Source: Notospermus geniculatus
Taxonomy: Eukaryota > Nemertea > Pilidiophora > Heteronemertea > Lineidae
DNA length: 64,000 bases
Direction of reading: 5' to 3'
Assembly: GCA_002633025.1 (NCBI GenBank)
Contig: NMRB01001286.1
Span: 60,898 to 124,897 of the forward strand
A model generated the notes under the pieces. The model was not told the origin of the DNA, searched no databases, and saw nothing but the letters and a program-made list of their open reading frames with translations. This document shows positions 33,849-45,389 of this stretch, one piece after another. The translations under genes and the position numbers were made by a program. Position 1 is the first letter of the stretch; the number at the start of each line of letters is the position of its first letter.

Positions 33849-34230
33849 TAATAAGTCATTCTTAGCACTCGCTCCCTATGTAACCGCACTTACATGACTT
33901 AGGGAGCAAGCCTAAGAACCACTGATTACCTCAGGATGCCTAAAGCTACTTTACCATGAGGTGTGGGCGGGCGCAAAGGTGGTCATGGGTGTGGGCATGT
34001 GTTTCCATGAAATGGGCACAGATGCAGGACTTGGTCTTCGTTCGGTGATGATGCAATACCACGCAGGCAGCAAGTGGGTGTGGAAAAAATCGCTACACGA
34101 CTGATTCGAAAAAAACCTGTCCACGCCTGTCCACCCGCTCCACAGCCGCACCCACGTGGTGCAAACAGCTAATGGGAAATATGCTGGATTGATTTTTTCC
34201 ACCCACGGCCGCACACACCTCGTGAAAAAG
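33849..34230. repeat. Two adjacent foldback elements
   Basis: 33849-33940 is a family Y copy (TAGCACTCGCTCCCTATG paired with TTAGGGAGCAAGCCTA). 33945-34230 has TTTACCATGAGGTGTGGGCG at left and CCGCACACACCTCGTGAAAA at right. Confidence 0.7.
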
Positions 34231-34806
34231 CAGCTTAAGAAAAGACAATAGCCTAGAGTTTCTTAAAATGTAAACAAATAGAAAAATAAAATGCCCTCAT
34301 TCATGAAAACATGTTGAAGGAAACCTGTCATGTTCTACAGTTCCCCTTCACGGCATTTTCAATGGATGCCATGAAAATGACCAACACTTTCCCACAAAAT
34401 CAGAGAAATAAGTGTAAGTGCTGAGAAAGAGTTCGTGAAATTGAGATACTCATCCACTCATTGCTGAAATTATACCCCAGAAGAAAATACGTTCTGGAGA
34501 TAATCTCATCATCAATCTTTTCAAAAGGCCTCATTATCTTAAAAACCTCTTCAGACAATTTTGTGAAATCCTACCTGGCAACAAAGGTTGAATTGAATAT
34601 AATCTTGATTGTGACCTGCAGAATACTTAAAGAAGGATTGTTTCCTACCACCATTTGAATGTCTGAAAACATGATCGATAGGCTCTAAGTTTTGACCTGC
34701 ACCATAATCATATATTGAAGACCACCACAAATGGCACCAACTTTGATCGTAATTTCAGTGACACCATAATTGGATTATTAGGAACTACCAACAACCACTC
34801 AAAATT

Positions 34807-35093
34807 CAGTGGCGGATCCAGGGGTTGCCCATTCCACGAGCGCTGAAGGCGCAAAGCCCTGGCAGGGGGCTCCCCAGAAATTTTTTTTTGGTAAAAGTGC
34901 CGGAAACTCGATTTCCTGGCACCTGGGCAGGCCAAATTGAACTTTCTTTTTTACTGAAAATCAGGGGAGGCTGGCACTTGACATTCATGCATTACCATGA
35001 CGACTGCGAATATGCTGAATTCTTTTATATGCCTTCCAAAATTTTCGCTGCTCGGCAGCTGAACAGGCACGCCCCCTTGGATCCGCCACTGAC
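34807..35093. repeat. TIR element, CAGTGGCGGATCCAGGGG ends, family X interior
   Basis: CAGTGGCGGATCCAGGGG at left, CCTTGGATCCGCCACTG at right. The interior has GGGGGCTCCCCAGAAAT and CTCGATTTCCTGGCACCTG of family X. The 113-codon ORF through it is repeat-derived. Confidence 0.85.
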
Positions 35094-35193
35094 ACTGCAC
35101 CCCACAGAGGAACACTGTTTTCACATCATCCACCACGGGAAAAAGACATATGTGATTGAGACTTAGTTTATCAAACCACTGCAGAACCTGTGA

Positions 35194-35356
35194 ACCAGGG
35201 GCCTGTTTCATAAAGTGACTTTAAGCTAATGGTACCTTTAACCAAATGGAAAATGCATTGAGTTAATCATTAAAGTCATAAAGTGACTTTAAGCTAATGG
35301 TGCCATTAATAATGGCACCATTAGCTTAAAGTCACTTTATGAAACAGGCCCCTGGT
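35194..35356. repeat. Palindromic element in the GNPNAT1 3' region
   Basis: ACCAGGGGCCTGTTTCATAA then AGTGACTTTAAGCTAATGG and its full complement. It lies 170 bp past the GNPNAT1 stop. Its ACCAGGGGCC...CATAAAG end resembles 49391-49506. Confidence 0.88.
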
Positions 35357-35525
35357 CCTTGACTACATGTACTTCTAAAGTTTGCTTCTACTGATGTCAT
35401 TGTAACTGATCTGAGAGGAAGCCTCTCCTGTAACCACCTCGTTGACATGGGCCAAAAGTATTCTATACCAATACCACAATGGCCGTTTCTTGCACACAAT
35501 ACCCAATCCAAACTGAGCTTTCATC

Positions 35526-38008
35526 TTAATCCTTGTAACGAATGAACATAAAGCTGTGGGTGTGATCCTTCTTGTAGCCAAAGTTTTCATAGAACTTCAT
35601 CCTCTCATGTTTGCATTCCAGCGTCATCTTGTAAGCTCCCAAATGCTTCCCAAGTAACGTCATTGTCTCCACAAGCCTGCCAAGAAATGTTCAATATCAA
35701 TGAAACTATACCGGTAGATGTACTTTGAATGGGCATTCCCAGCACAGGGTTTCCGCCAGAGGGGGCAAGGGGGGCAGGAGCCCCCCTTTTCATGATCTGA
35801 AGGGGGCTTGCTCACCCTTATAATTGCAGAGCAGTGTCTTTAAATTGCCCTTATTTTCATTCAAGAGATACAACAGTCGAACAAAGATCTGTATGCAGGA
35901 AGTTTTAAGCTGTGAAATGCTTGGAAAATCCTGAGTTAGTATTCTGTCTTTTACTACTGATAGCCTTCTTCTGGCTTCATAACTCAGGCACATTTTTTGA
36001 ACAAAATCATTTCAAGACTGCAAGTGCCAACTCAGGGCATTAGAACAATACTGGACGATATCCACGTAATGTAGGAGGAAACTGGAGCCCGCAAAGAAAA
36101 CCTACATGTACAACGTGGAGGAGACAGGCATCTCTCCCACAGAAAGCCACTGGACTGAGTAGGGATTGAATCTGTAACCTCACTGGTGGCAAGGGTTGAC
36201 GTTTCCACTGCCCCACCCTGACAACACAGGCAGATCTCAATGATACTCACAATTTTCCCAGCTGTTTTCCTCGATATGTTGAATCTACCACAACATCCTC
36301 TATTCTTCCCCTCTGTGAAAAGAATTTAGAACACAAATATCAATTTTCATGTGAGCAATTCAGAAAGAATGCAGAATTTTCTATCTCAAGACAGACTGAC
36401 ACAGCCTCTGATTTCATAGTCTACGTACCTCCCAGACGATAATCACTCAATATCAGTGTCTCTGCCAGAAATGTTTTTGAGGGTACTAATTTCTTCAAAA
36501 TCCCATGAAATCAAAGAAAATATCCCTTTTCTGTGCCATTGAGGGTACAGGGTACAGTCTTTTCTGAAATCTAGTGTGGAAAAGTGCCAGCCTGAAGAAG
36601 ACCCGGTTGGGTTCGAAAATTTGCTAAGTTTTGGAAGTTGACTTCTTGATATTTACCACTTTATGTGTCAATTTTTGTGCTTTCTTCTTTGGACTTGAGG
36701 GTACTAGCATACTGTAAAGCAAGATAATTTCGCGGCTGGAAATTTTCGCGAATCAAGAATTATAGACATATTCACGGCAGGATATTTTCGCGAGTCTCTT
36801 CCATTTTTTTTCACGGGACCGTATTTATCACTTGCGTGTACTCATATTCGCGACAGGAAATTTTCGCGACTCATACACTCTCGCGAAATTCACGAAAATT
36901 TCCTGCACGCGAAATTTTCCTGCTTTACAGTAGTACCCTCTGGTGAAAACACTGAATACAAGACCGGCGGGGCTGACATTTGAAGGCAAGAGGGACACTT
37001 ACACAACAGCAAGAGTGTATAAACTTCCTTTCCATCAGTAAAGTGGCCGATGCTATAACAAGATTGGTAGTGGTGTCTTCTATCACAGCAATGTAGTAAG
37101 TAGACGGGCAGGACTTCATGGTTCTAAAGTGAGCTGGAAATATATCAGGAATACTAAAACATGATCGACAGGAAAGATGGTATACAGGACTAGTGTACTT
37201 CCATTCTCTCTTCAGAGTGACTGATGATTGGTTTTGTGGTGAAGGGTCACATTTGTCAATTTCAATGTTGTCTGTCTATTGTGAAGTCTGAGTGATCCTG
37301 TCTCTGTCTTTATCTCCTGGTGTCATGTCGGTACGTTTAGGCTCATGTTCCATGTGACTTAACACTGGTTTTGTGGTGAAGGATCACATTTCATAATATA
37401 TACATGTATATATATTTCATCAGACTGAAAGATGTTTCTAAGTTTTCTGGAAGCAATTACATGTACAATGATGTACTTTCTTGAATAACCTTACATACCT
37501 TCATAATCTTCACGGGATACCTCACCAACTTTTGTAAGCTGGCTCAGTACTCGTACATGACCTGCAGGAGAGATGAAATAAAGGGGAATGAAACTGAAAA
37601 TGAAATAAAGAAGAGACATCTCCTCTCTGACTGATGCTTTGTTGCATAATTTGGTGTCACCTGTAACATGTATCAAAATTTGAAATAAGGTGGTTGTTCA
37701 AATCAGATTCAGACACTTGAAGCCCTTGGGTCACAAAAGAAACGGAGTGGGTTGATGACAAAACTGTGGGTCATTTGTAGACTATGCCATGACATGGGGG
37801 CTTAATATCAACATTGACTGCTAATGAAGTAATCTTTACCTTTATCATAATCTGATATATGTAAGGGCCTCATGATAAGAGATTCACCAGGATTAGTTGG
37901 GGATATCATTGGATTGAAGGAGGCATTACATTCAGCCTCAAAGTCAATTTCTTTCAGCAGACTGGATGAAAATAATGCTTCATCAGCAGTTGTGGCTGGG
38001 GAACCATT
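35526..38008 (-). CDS. GNPNAT1: Glucosamine 6-phosphate N-acetyltransferase (5 exons, start not found)
   Basis: Acetylates glucosamine-6-P with acetyl-CoA in UDP-GlcNAc synthesis; a small GNAT enzyme. Exons in transcript order: 38008-37840, 37561-37499, 37133-37003, 36312-36251, 35676-35526 (stop TAA 35528-35526). All junctions are AG/GT and phases agree. Landmarks match human GNPNAT1: S-L-L-K-E-I-D-F, P-T-N-P-G-E, V-L-S-Q-L-T, F-I-H-S-C, R-G-R-I-E-D-V-V-V, the acetyl-CoA loop Y-R-G-K-Q-L-G-K-L, K-M-T-L-E-C and F-Y-E-N-F-G-Y. 191 residues are encoded (human 184). The first exon here begins at a splice acceptor (TTTTATTTCAG) with no in-frame ATG, so a short initiator exon lies upstream of 38009 and I could not place it. 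Confidence 0.93.
36040..36232 (-). repeat. tRNA-derived SINE in GNPNAT1 intron 4
   Basis: On the minus strand a Pol III A-box-like GGGGCAGTGGAAACG and B-box-like AGATTCAATCC are followed by GGTTTTCTTTGCGGGCTCC then AGTTTCCTCCTAC. That is the tail typical of widespread invertebrate SINEs (GGTTTTCTCC...GGTTTCCTCCCAC). Confidence 0.75.
36454..36954. repeat. Family M element with two nested insertions, GNPNAT1 intron 3
   Basis: Outer ends CAGTGTCTCTGCCAGA and TCTGGTGAAAACACTG. Compared with the uninterrupted copy at 53926-54068, it carries a half family D element (about 36552-36705) and then a complete TA-flanked hairpin element (36712-36930). Confidence 0.82.
36712..36930. mobile_element. Hairpin MITE with TA duplication, CTGTAAAGC ends
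   Basis: CTGTAAAGCAAGATAATTTC then GCG at left; CGCGAAATTTTCCTGCTTTA then CAG at right; TA on both sides. The interior is rich in TTTTCGCGA / TCGCGAAA. The youngest layer of the nest in 36454-36954. Confidence 0.85.
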
Positions 38009-38250
38009 CTGAAATAAAAGAAGCAAGACTCAGAAGAATGTCAGATATATTGGAATAAAATAAATTAGGGACTAGGCCCCCTATGCCCTTTACATGTATG
38101 TCAGATTTAACCTATCCTATTCCTATCGTAGTAGAGACGAGGTGAATAATAAGATATTCCTGTTGATGACCAGACGTCAGTTGAAGCCCCTCCAAGTCCC
38201 AGCTGAGTCGTACATATTTTCCTCGCAAATTATTCATCAGAGCAATCTTA

Positions 38251-38389
38251 AGGGTGGCTTTTCATTGGAGCGTTTCCGCGCATGGAAACGCTTGAAAGCA
38301 TTGTTTTTTTTCCGCGGCGTTGGTCACTGCACAAAAAAAAACAATGCTTTCGGAGTTTGCACGGAAACGCTCCAATGGAAAGCCACCCT
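38251..38389. repeat. Foldback element near the GNPNAT1 5' end
   Basis: AGGGTGGCTTTTCATTGGAG then CGTTTCCG pairs with CGGAAACGCTCCAATGGAAA then GCCACCCT; an inner AAAGCATTGTTTTTTTT pairs with AAAAAAAACAATGCTTT. Confidence 0.87.
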
Positions 38390-38983
38390 ACGATTCTGCG
38401 GTGATCCTATAATTGTGCTGCAATCTCGAGATTGGTAAATTGCGTGGAAACAACATGTCATGACGATGCCCATCGCATCGCCGTAGGCGTAGGCGTAGGC
38501 CTAGTCCTCCTAGTATCAGCGAGCAGACGTGCAGAACGAGACCTTTCTTTCAGTCATTGTGGATTAGGCTTCTGGACCGAGTTGCATACATTAAGTTCTT
38601 GAATAGGCTGTTCTGCATCAGCAACGCCACACCATGCACACTCGACACGACGTCGACAGTGCCAGAATCGCACCAACAAAACCGCAGACCTATGCACATG
38701 ATGATGCATTGCAGTGCCGCGTGCATGACACGCAGACAGCCCGGCCGGTGTCACTCGTGTTGTCAGATTCGGATATTTTCCGAAGTTGTCCTAAAATTCT
38801 GTGCGTTAACTTTCATTGATGGCATCTCAAATACCTCCATGATAATTCGACGTGGAAACTATGGCTATATACAAGTGTTAAACGAATGAGATGAGTTGTT
38901 TAGCCAAAAATTCGTCTGCAATTCACACTTTCTGCCATGTTGTCACTAATTAACTGCGCATGCTCAGAAATAAATGTCTAAAG

Positions 38984-39464
38984 CGGTCGTACTGCCCGGT
39001 ACTCCGGTACTGCCCGGTACCGCCCGGGGCCAATTAATCTACTGCCCGGTAGCTATGTTGCTGGTTTTTATCTTATAAAATGGCCCTATTCTCAGAATAT
39101 TGTTGCAATGGTCTAAACCTGCACTGCTTTGAAGAAAATTAATGAAATTGAGGATTATTTTGGCTTTTTCGGGTCAAATTTAATTGCCGACGAAACCTTA
39201 CTTCAGACTAGTTCTAGTTCCAACAGTTGCCGCTGCAGTCCCGAATGGCGCCACTGTTTCGCTCAGAAATATTTTGAAGAAATGGTTAAAATTTCTTTTC
39301 TAAATCATTACTTTACTGCTGGATGATTGCTTAAACTTTTTTAAAGATAAAAACCGGCAACATAGCTACCGGGCAGTAGCCTAGATATAGATTAATTGGC
39401 ACCAGGCATTGCCGGGCGGTACCGGGCAGTACCGGGAGTTACCGGGCAGTAATTAGTATGACCC
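38984..39464. mobile_element. 481-bp hAT-type non-autonomous element, 8-bp duplication
   Basis: GGTCGTACTGCCCGGTAC at left and GGTACCGGGCAGTACCGGG then AGTATGACC at right; arms about 90 bp with repeated TACTGCCCGGTA units, continuing as GCTATGTTGCTGGTTTTTAT paired with ATAAAAACCGGCAACATAGC. GTCTAAAG flanks both sides (38976-38983, 39465-39472). Eight-base duplications are typical of hAT transposons. Confidence 0.87.
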
Positions 39465-39863
39465 GTCTAAAGTGCGAACTGAAAAATAAAAGTACATGTT
39501 CCTCCGACATGTCCGATTAGACATGATTGGCTAGAAGGGATAGACGAAGCCATTGTGGACATTTGACAAGGCTTCTAAATATCAATGAAAGTATTTCTGG
39601 GAGTTTGGAGTGATTTCTGTTGGTGATGATGAAGAAGAAAACCATGAAATCTATTACGCCGTGCCAAGGAGTTGGAACAGCTTAGTTCCTACTTTCTATA
39701 GAGCCCTTGTAAATAGGTCAAAATGTGTGTCAAGCCATGCCTGAAATGTGTGTTTTGATCACAAATAAAATATGATTTTATGGCTTCAGATAGAATGTAA
39801 TGCATATGTCTGTGGAATGAATGTCATTATGAATAGTCCATTAAGCTAAAAAATACAGAGGCA

Positions 39864-42800
39864 ATGTTTTCTCTAGCACACAAACTGTTTCCTTTGAAGG
39901 AGAGTTTGGCTCTCTGTTTGAAGAAAAGAGTTCAGAACTTGTACACAACATGCAGTGCATCAAGTGTGTATTGGACAAACTGCCCAGCTTGCCAAGGAGG
40001 CCCTGCAATGCCTTTTGAGACAGATGGTGACAGACATGTTCGTGAGGTATGGGGGACTCTCTGTTACAAGTATATGCCAGGTAGATGCACCGTCCAAGGT
40101 CATTTTGCTCACCAGCACCGGCCGCCGCCAAGCAGCACCAGCAGCACAAGATCGAGAGCAAGGGCTTCCGCAGACAAATTGAGATGGTGGCACAATCTCG
40201 GCAACCGCAGCAGCAGTTCCTTGCCATATTTAGAATGGGAAAGTGATAGATCGAGAAAAAATGTTCCTCTGAATTCACATTCAGGACGTTCATTGGTGCT
40301 AGGTTCATCTGTCAAGGCAGTCTTTTCTTCGTTATGTTCCTCAAAGTGTTTAAAACCTGTTGATCACCGAGTCTTTCAAAACTATAGTCCATGGAGGGCA
40401 TCATTGTTTCAAGGAAATGTCAACTTCTCGAGGAAAAAAGCAAGCCTTGTTTCAAATTACTTCTCCCAACAAGCGCGTGTGTTTAGCACTACAAGACACT
40501 GCTCACAGATCAAACCATCCCCCAAGGAAGATGAGCAGAGGAAGTTCATCTCTGAAGAAAATATTGATGATGCTGAAGAGAAAATCTTGAAGAGAAAGAT
40601 GAAAATTTGGGTAGGTTGGTTCCACGTTCTAATCTGTTTTGAAAACTGTAGGTGTCACACAATTGGAAGACAAATTCCAAGTGTACCTTGATAGATGGAA
40701 TTATTTTTTCATGCCACCTCTGGGAAAATGAAATGCGTTCTTTCTTCTCATGTTAATCTCTTGGTACTCTTCATTTTCAGGAACAAAATATCTGGACTGT
40801 ACCAAACTTCCTGACAGTATCCCGGATATGTCTGACCCCCTGCATTGGTTATTTGGTTGTACAACAGAATTTTACGCTGGCTGGTGGGCTTTTCATGTTG
40901 GCTGGATTTACAGATTTGGTAAGTATTAAACTGTGAGTACAAACTCCCCTAATTTTAAGAAATATACCGGTAGGCCTATTCATTCAATGGACACGACACA
41001 TTTAAACCAGAAAGATTACCGTAGTACTGGTACCGGTAAGTCAGAAACTCTGAGCTATAAATTTTTCCTTAAAACATGTAGAATACATGTACCGGTAGAT
41101 ATTCTTTTACTTTTCACACCTTCCTGTTTTTTCAGCATTTCTTCATTTATAACTATTAATCCAAAATAAGGATCCAGCTCATTCACTTCTGGGATTTCTA
41201 CTAGAAAGTGCCTGAGGAAGACCCCGGTTGGGGTCGAAAAGGGACTTCGTTTTCATCAATTGAGGAATCTGAGTTGTGATCCTTGGAAAAACGGGAAAAG
41301 CTATGCACTTGCAAATTGCATGGATAAATTGTGCTCTACAGAACATTCGCTGCAATTTGCAGCTTCATAGCTTTCTCCATTTTACCTTGATTTACCTTGA
41401 TCTTCAGGGTTAATAGGAAGACATTATTTTCTCAAGGATCACAACTCAGATTCCTCAGTTGACGAAAATGAACAGCCCCTGTGCAAAATTTGGAGACGAC
41501 TTCCCTTGTCAGAAGAACTGAATACTGAATCTTGGTTTCTCTTTCCAGCTGGATGGTCACATCGCTCGTACCTGGCCAAGTCAGAAATCAGCTTTTGGAT
41601 CTGCCTTGGACCCTTTAGCTGACAAGATATTAATCAGCACTTTGTATGTGACGTTATCAGTGGTGGATCTGATTCCCGGTTGGTAAAACTTTGGCTGTTT
41701 GTTGGTTTCAAATGCATTTGCAGGGGCGTCGGAGCGTTTTGCCTATGGATGTCATTTGGGATTGCCTGATTTGGCATTGTTGATTCACTGGTATTTTGCC
41801 CAAAAATGTACTAAATGTTATCAGAAATCATAGGAAATCTATATCGTTTTCTTCATGGACAAAAGCGAACTGATCATACCAGGCAGGGTGTCTGAATGGA
41901 GAATCCAAAACTGCCATGTTGAATCTATCACATCGGGAATTAATTGCCTACTCAGTGGTTTGCTGCCTTCAGATAGCATTTAGCGGTAGTCAACTGCAAA
42001 TCTAGACTTGCCTATGGACATAATCCACAAAAAATAATAAGAAACTTGTGATTTTGAAATTCTGGATTTTGTCAGCCACGAAATTATTCTTGTGTTATTT
42101 TTGACTGCCAAGACTAATTCCCTTTAAAGGGACCCTATAGGCAGCGAGTTATTAGCGGCTAGCCTCATATCAGTGCAGTTACATGTACTTCATTACAGGT
42201 GGCGCTAGCAACTGACAACCAACAGATTTTGGCTCAAATGTTGATATTTAGTGTATTTTACTTGCAATATGTCAGAGTTAGATTCTCGTACCAACCAATT
42301 GGTGTAATGAGCACATCAAAATGCCGGTGAGAGGGGGCTGCCTGTAGTGTCCCTTTAAGAATATCAATCTAATTGTACAGTAATACATCAATGCTAACAG
42401 TAGATATTTTAATGTCAAACCCAAATGATTTTACCAACCATTGTGTAATCTGGACGTCCTATGTCATGAATGTCTTCTGATTGTTTTCAGTTGCTCTGAC
42501 AGCACTGATCTTCATTAGAGATGTGTGCCTAATTGGTGCTGCATTCTACGTCAGATATATATCACTGCCACCTCCCGTAAGTATTCTTTTGTTAACGTAT
42601 GCACATTCTTATGATTCTGATAATAGTTGATCCATAAAGCAGGGTTTCCGCAGGTGAGGGATTACTGCCGTCAAAGGTGGCCTGCCCGGGCAGGGGTCTG
42701 GGGGCCCTCCCCTGAAGAATTTGGAGTTTAGAACTCCGGAGATGCGATTTCCTGGCATTTCAGTGTCAAATTCCGAGAACAGAACAGTCGGTATTGACTT

Positions 42801-44799
42801 CACAGGATCCCCCTCTCTGAATTTTCTTTCCGTCATGATTCAATCAAATAGCTGCATGGATTTGACTCAAAATTGCAGACAATGTGTATCTGATTAGTCT
42901 TCAGAGAGGAAAGTTCTAAGTCATTTGGACCAATATACCAGCAGATATGACTTTGGAAGCGAGATTTATCTACCGGTACAATAATGAGAGTTCTGCTACA
43001 GCAGTGCCATCTCTTAAGTGATTATTGAACTACAGGCATGCAGTTGGACAGTCATGGTGCTTGGTGTGCCGTGGTCTTGAATTCTTATGGTGAATTTTAT
43101 TTCTCATTTCTAGTTCTTGGGAAAGGTTCTAGCTTAACAGAACACATTACGCACTAGCAGTATCACAGTTCACAAATCAAATGCTGATTTGAAATGTGAT
43201 TTTGCAGTGTGCCCTAGAGTCAGGTCAAATGGGAGGGATGTTTGTAAATGTTCTTGAATGAATGTCATGTAGCACAATCCAATCAACGAAAATTAAATTC
43301 ATAACCATATTCATCTCTTCAGATCACGTTAAGCCGGTTCTTTGATGGGACAAATGTAACAATGGAATTGAAGCCTACAATGATTAGTAAGGTGTGGTTC
43401 TTACCTGTGTGTCATTCAGGCCTCTAGTTACGTTAGTTTCCTCTGATGCAGGTTACCTCCTCAGCAATGACAGTCTTGTGTCATTTGGAAATAAGGAAAA
43501 ATCACTGCGAAGATGGATGCAGGCATTGATCACTCCTTCGTGGTTGGTGAAGATATCCAACATAGAGTACAAAAAACGACACACAAAATGATAGTACCGT
43601 ACAAGTAAAGTCGTCTCCGAATTTTGCAAATTTTCTACCTCAACCGGGGTCTTCCTCAGGCACTTTCNGAAGTGAAAGGATCTGTACTTCACTTCTGGGA
43701 TCTCTACTAGAAAGTGCCTGAGTAAAAACACCAGTTGGGATCGAAAATTTGCGAAATTCGGAGACGACTTTACTTGTATTATCATGGTTGGTGAACATTC
43801 TGAATACATAAACTACTTCTTTTTTCCAGGTGAACACTGTCATACAGTTAGCATTAGCCTGTTTCACTATGGCTGCTCCAATATTCAATTTTGTAGACCA
43901 TCCATTCTTACATTCAATGTGGTGAGTTGTGATGTCTAACTAAATCTGGTACACTGTATAAATTAAAAGTGGCTGTCCATTTTAGTCACTTGAGGAATCT
44001 GAGTTGTGATCCTTGGGAAACGGAAAGCTATGCACTTGCAAATTGCAGGGATTATTTGTTTGGGTCACAACTCAGATTCTACAATTGACGAAAATGAAGA
44101 GTCCTCATGCAGATGTCAGGTTGACCTTGTGATGACACAGAACAGGCGCAGACTGACTTTTCCGGATCACTTTGCGCCTGAGGCACGACAGCGTGGAACA
44201 AATCAGTTGCCGATCTGGTGTGACATGTCTGCAGTTGCGTCTCAGTTACGACGATAGGGATCAGTCGCCGACCAAAAAGATCACAAATCGCAAGAGTTGA
44301 ACCTATTCAACTTCTGTGTCATCCTGACGGGCGTAATCCATTCGCAGGTGATCTGAACACGGTTACAATTCCCTGCGCGCTGATGCTGCTTGTTCCACGA
44401 TGATCGTACACATTTTCGTTTTTGTGACGTGACCATGATTGCAACACTTGATGCCGACTGTTCTGTCGTAGCACAGGCAATCACAGTGTGACCTGACATC
44501 CGCATTAAAAGAAAAATTTCAGCAGAAGATTTGATTTGATTTGACCAAGGACTGAGTGCATTAACATCTGTTGAGTTTCATCTTGATGGCACAATTGCCA
44601 CAGGCAACATGAGTTTATGAAGTCTTGATATAATGCAGGCAAAACCAAGAGAGTGATCTGTCTCTGATTCTTGCCCCATTGTCTTTTCAGGTACCTCACT
44701 GCAGGGACAACCATCTGGTCTGGACTTGGCTATGTTTTCAGAAAAGACACTTACGAAATATACAAAACCACGCAAGAAGCCAGAGTCAAACACAAATGA
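39864..44799 (+). CDS. CRLS1: Cardiolipin synthase (7 exons, complete)
   Basis: Joins CDP-diacylglycerol and phosphatidylglycerol to make cardiolipin in the mitochondrial inner membrane. Exons: 39864-40610, 40781-40918, 41549-41678, 42491-42576, 43323-43391, 43830-43921, 44691-44799; all junctions GT/AG, phases consistent, 456 residues. The CDP-alcohol phosphatidyltransferase signature is split over exons 2/3: D-L-L-D-G-H-I-A-R, nine residues, then G-S-A-L-D-P-L-A-D. Exon 2 gives I-W-T-V-P-N-F-L-T and a membrane segment; exon 4 I-R-D-V and Y-V-R-Y; exon 5 K-P-T-M-I-S-K; exons 6-7 the last membrane segments and a basic tail. Exon 1 is unusually long (249 residues, Ser/Arg rich, then K/E rich), so the protein exceeds human CRLS1 (301). 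This fits a long mitochondrial presequence plus unconserved linker. Confidence 0.95.
41186..41525. repeat. Family D half-element interrupted by a foldback (CRLS1 intron 2)
   Basis: TACTAGAAAGTGCCTGAGGA then AGACCCCGGTTGGGGTCGAA is a D right arm. It is broken by an element with CAATTGAGGAATCTGAGTTG then TGATCCTTGG at left and CAAGGATCACAACTCAGATT then CCTCAGTTG at right (about 41260-41478). After that, TTTGGAGACGACTT resumes the D arm. Confidence 0.78.
42123..42357. repeat. TIR element, TTAAAGGGACCC ends (CRLS1 intron 3)
   Basis: TTTAAAGGGACCCTATAGGC then AGC at left and GCTGCCTGTAGTGTCCCTTT then AA at right; non-coding, between exons 3 and 4. Confidence 0.82.
42642..42790. repeat. Family M end plus family X sequence (CRLS1 intron 4)
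   Basis: CAGGGTTTCCGCAGG starts it; then GGGGTCTGGGGGCCCTCCCC and GATGCGATTTCCTGGCATTT of family X. No second terminus found. Confidence 0.6.
43562..43795. repeat. Family D element with central N (CRLS1 intron 5)
   Basis: Left arm with AACGACACACAAAATGATAG, GTCGTCTCCGAATTTTGC and CAACCGGGGTCTTCCTCAGG; right arm its complement ending GGAGACGACTTTACTTG. The single N at 43668 lies near the hairpin centre, a place where assembly commonly breaks. Confidence 0.88.
43978..44098. repeat. Foldback element related to 41260-41478 (CRLS1 intron 6)
   Basis: CTTGAGGAATCTGAGTTGTG then ATCCTTGG at left, GGTCACAACTCAGATTCTAC then AATTGACG at right; the interior GCTATGCACTTGCAAATTGC is shared with the larger copy. 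Confidence 0.82.
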
Positions 44800-45369
44800 T
44801 GTGTTATCAATAAATCATAAACATGAGAAGTTTACAGGACTGCCCTCTTTCAGCCATGGACCTTTTGGAAGTGTGTCCGATTTCATGGATTTTTCGTTCG
44901 TCATACCAGGTGAACACATTTTCAGATTTCAACATTGTCAAGGAATCATCATAAGGGATCAGTAAGTTGGCGTTCTTCTGGTACTTCGTTGGGTTCGAAT
45001 TTTCAGTGGGGAAGTATCTGGCCGATAATCCCCAAATACATGTAGGTGTAGGTCTACATGTACATGTATCTTGGTGCCTGACCTGTTATGGTTGCGTTAC
45101 AAATGTCTGGCTACATAAATGTACCGGTGATATTGATAAAATTGTATCATGTATTTCATAATGGCTTACCCAGGGGTTTCAAAAGTTTTGGGATTAGCAT
45201 TGATTCTTTGCAAAGTACATGTCGACTTTTCCTTGTATGTACATTCACTATGGAATTCCATTTGGTCAGAAAAAAGTTGCCGAGTACAAGAGATGGAGAT
45301 TATTTCTCACCTGGTATCTGTTACTTCTGAGACCGCTGCTTACACCATTGCTCTGTTACAAGAGTTTGT

Positions 45370-45389
45370 AATAAACAATCGTGAATAAA
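45370..45389 (+). terminator. CRLS1 polyadenylation signals
   Basis: Two AATAAA hexamers (45370-45375 and 45384-45389) about 570 bases past the CRLS1 stop codon, followed by a T-rich GTTTTGAATTCTTTG stretch. No other gene on this strand needs them. Confidence 0.6.

Larger units (their letters stand above)
38009..39863. other. Divergent GNPNAT1 / CRLS1 upstream interval
   Basis: It must contain the GNPNAT1 first exon and both promoters. Seen here: a near-perfect foldback at 38251-38389 (AGGGTGGCTTTTCATTGGAG paired at the right), the element at 38984-39464, and unnamed sequence between. A 110-codon plus-strand ORF at 38557-38889 is not recognisable as protein. Confidence 0.45.

Noticed and set aside
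34825-35166. 113-codon plus ORF
   Set aside because: Lies within a TIR element and family X sequence.
38557-38889. 110-codon plus ORF between GNPNAT1 and CRLS1
   Set aside because: No recognisable features; a minus-strand ORF of 66 codons covers the same place.
39841-40308. 155-codon minus-strand ORF
   Set aside because: Antisense shadow of CRLS1 exon 1.
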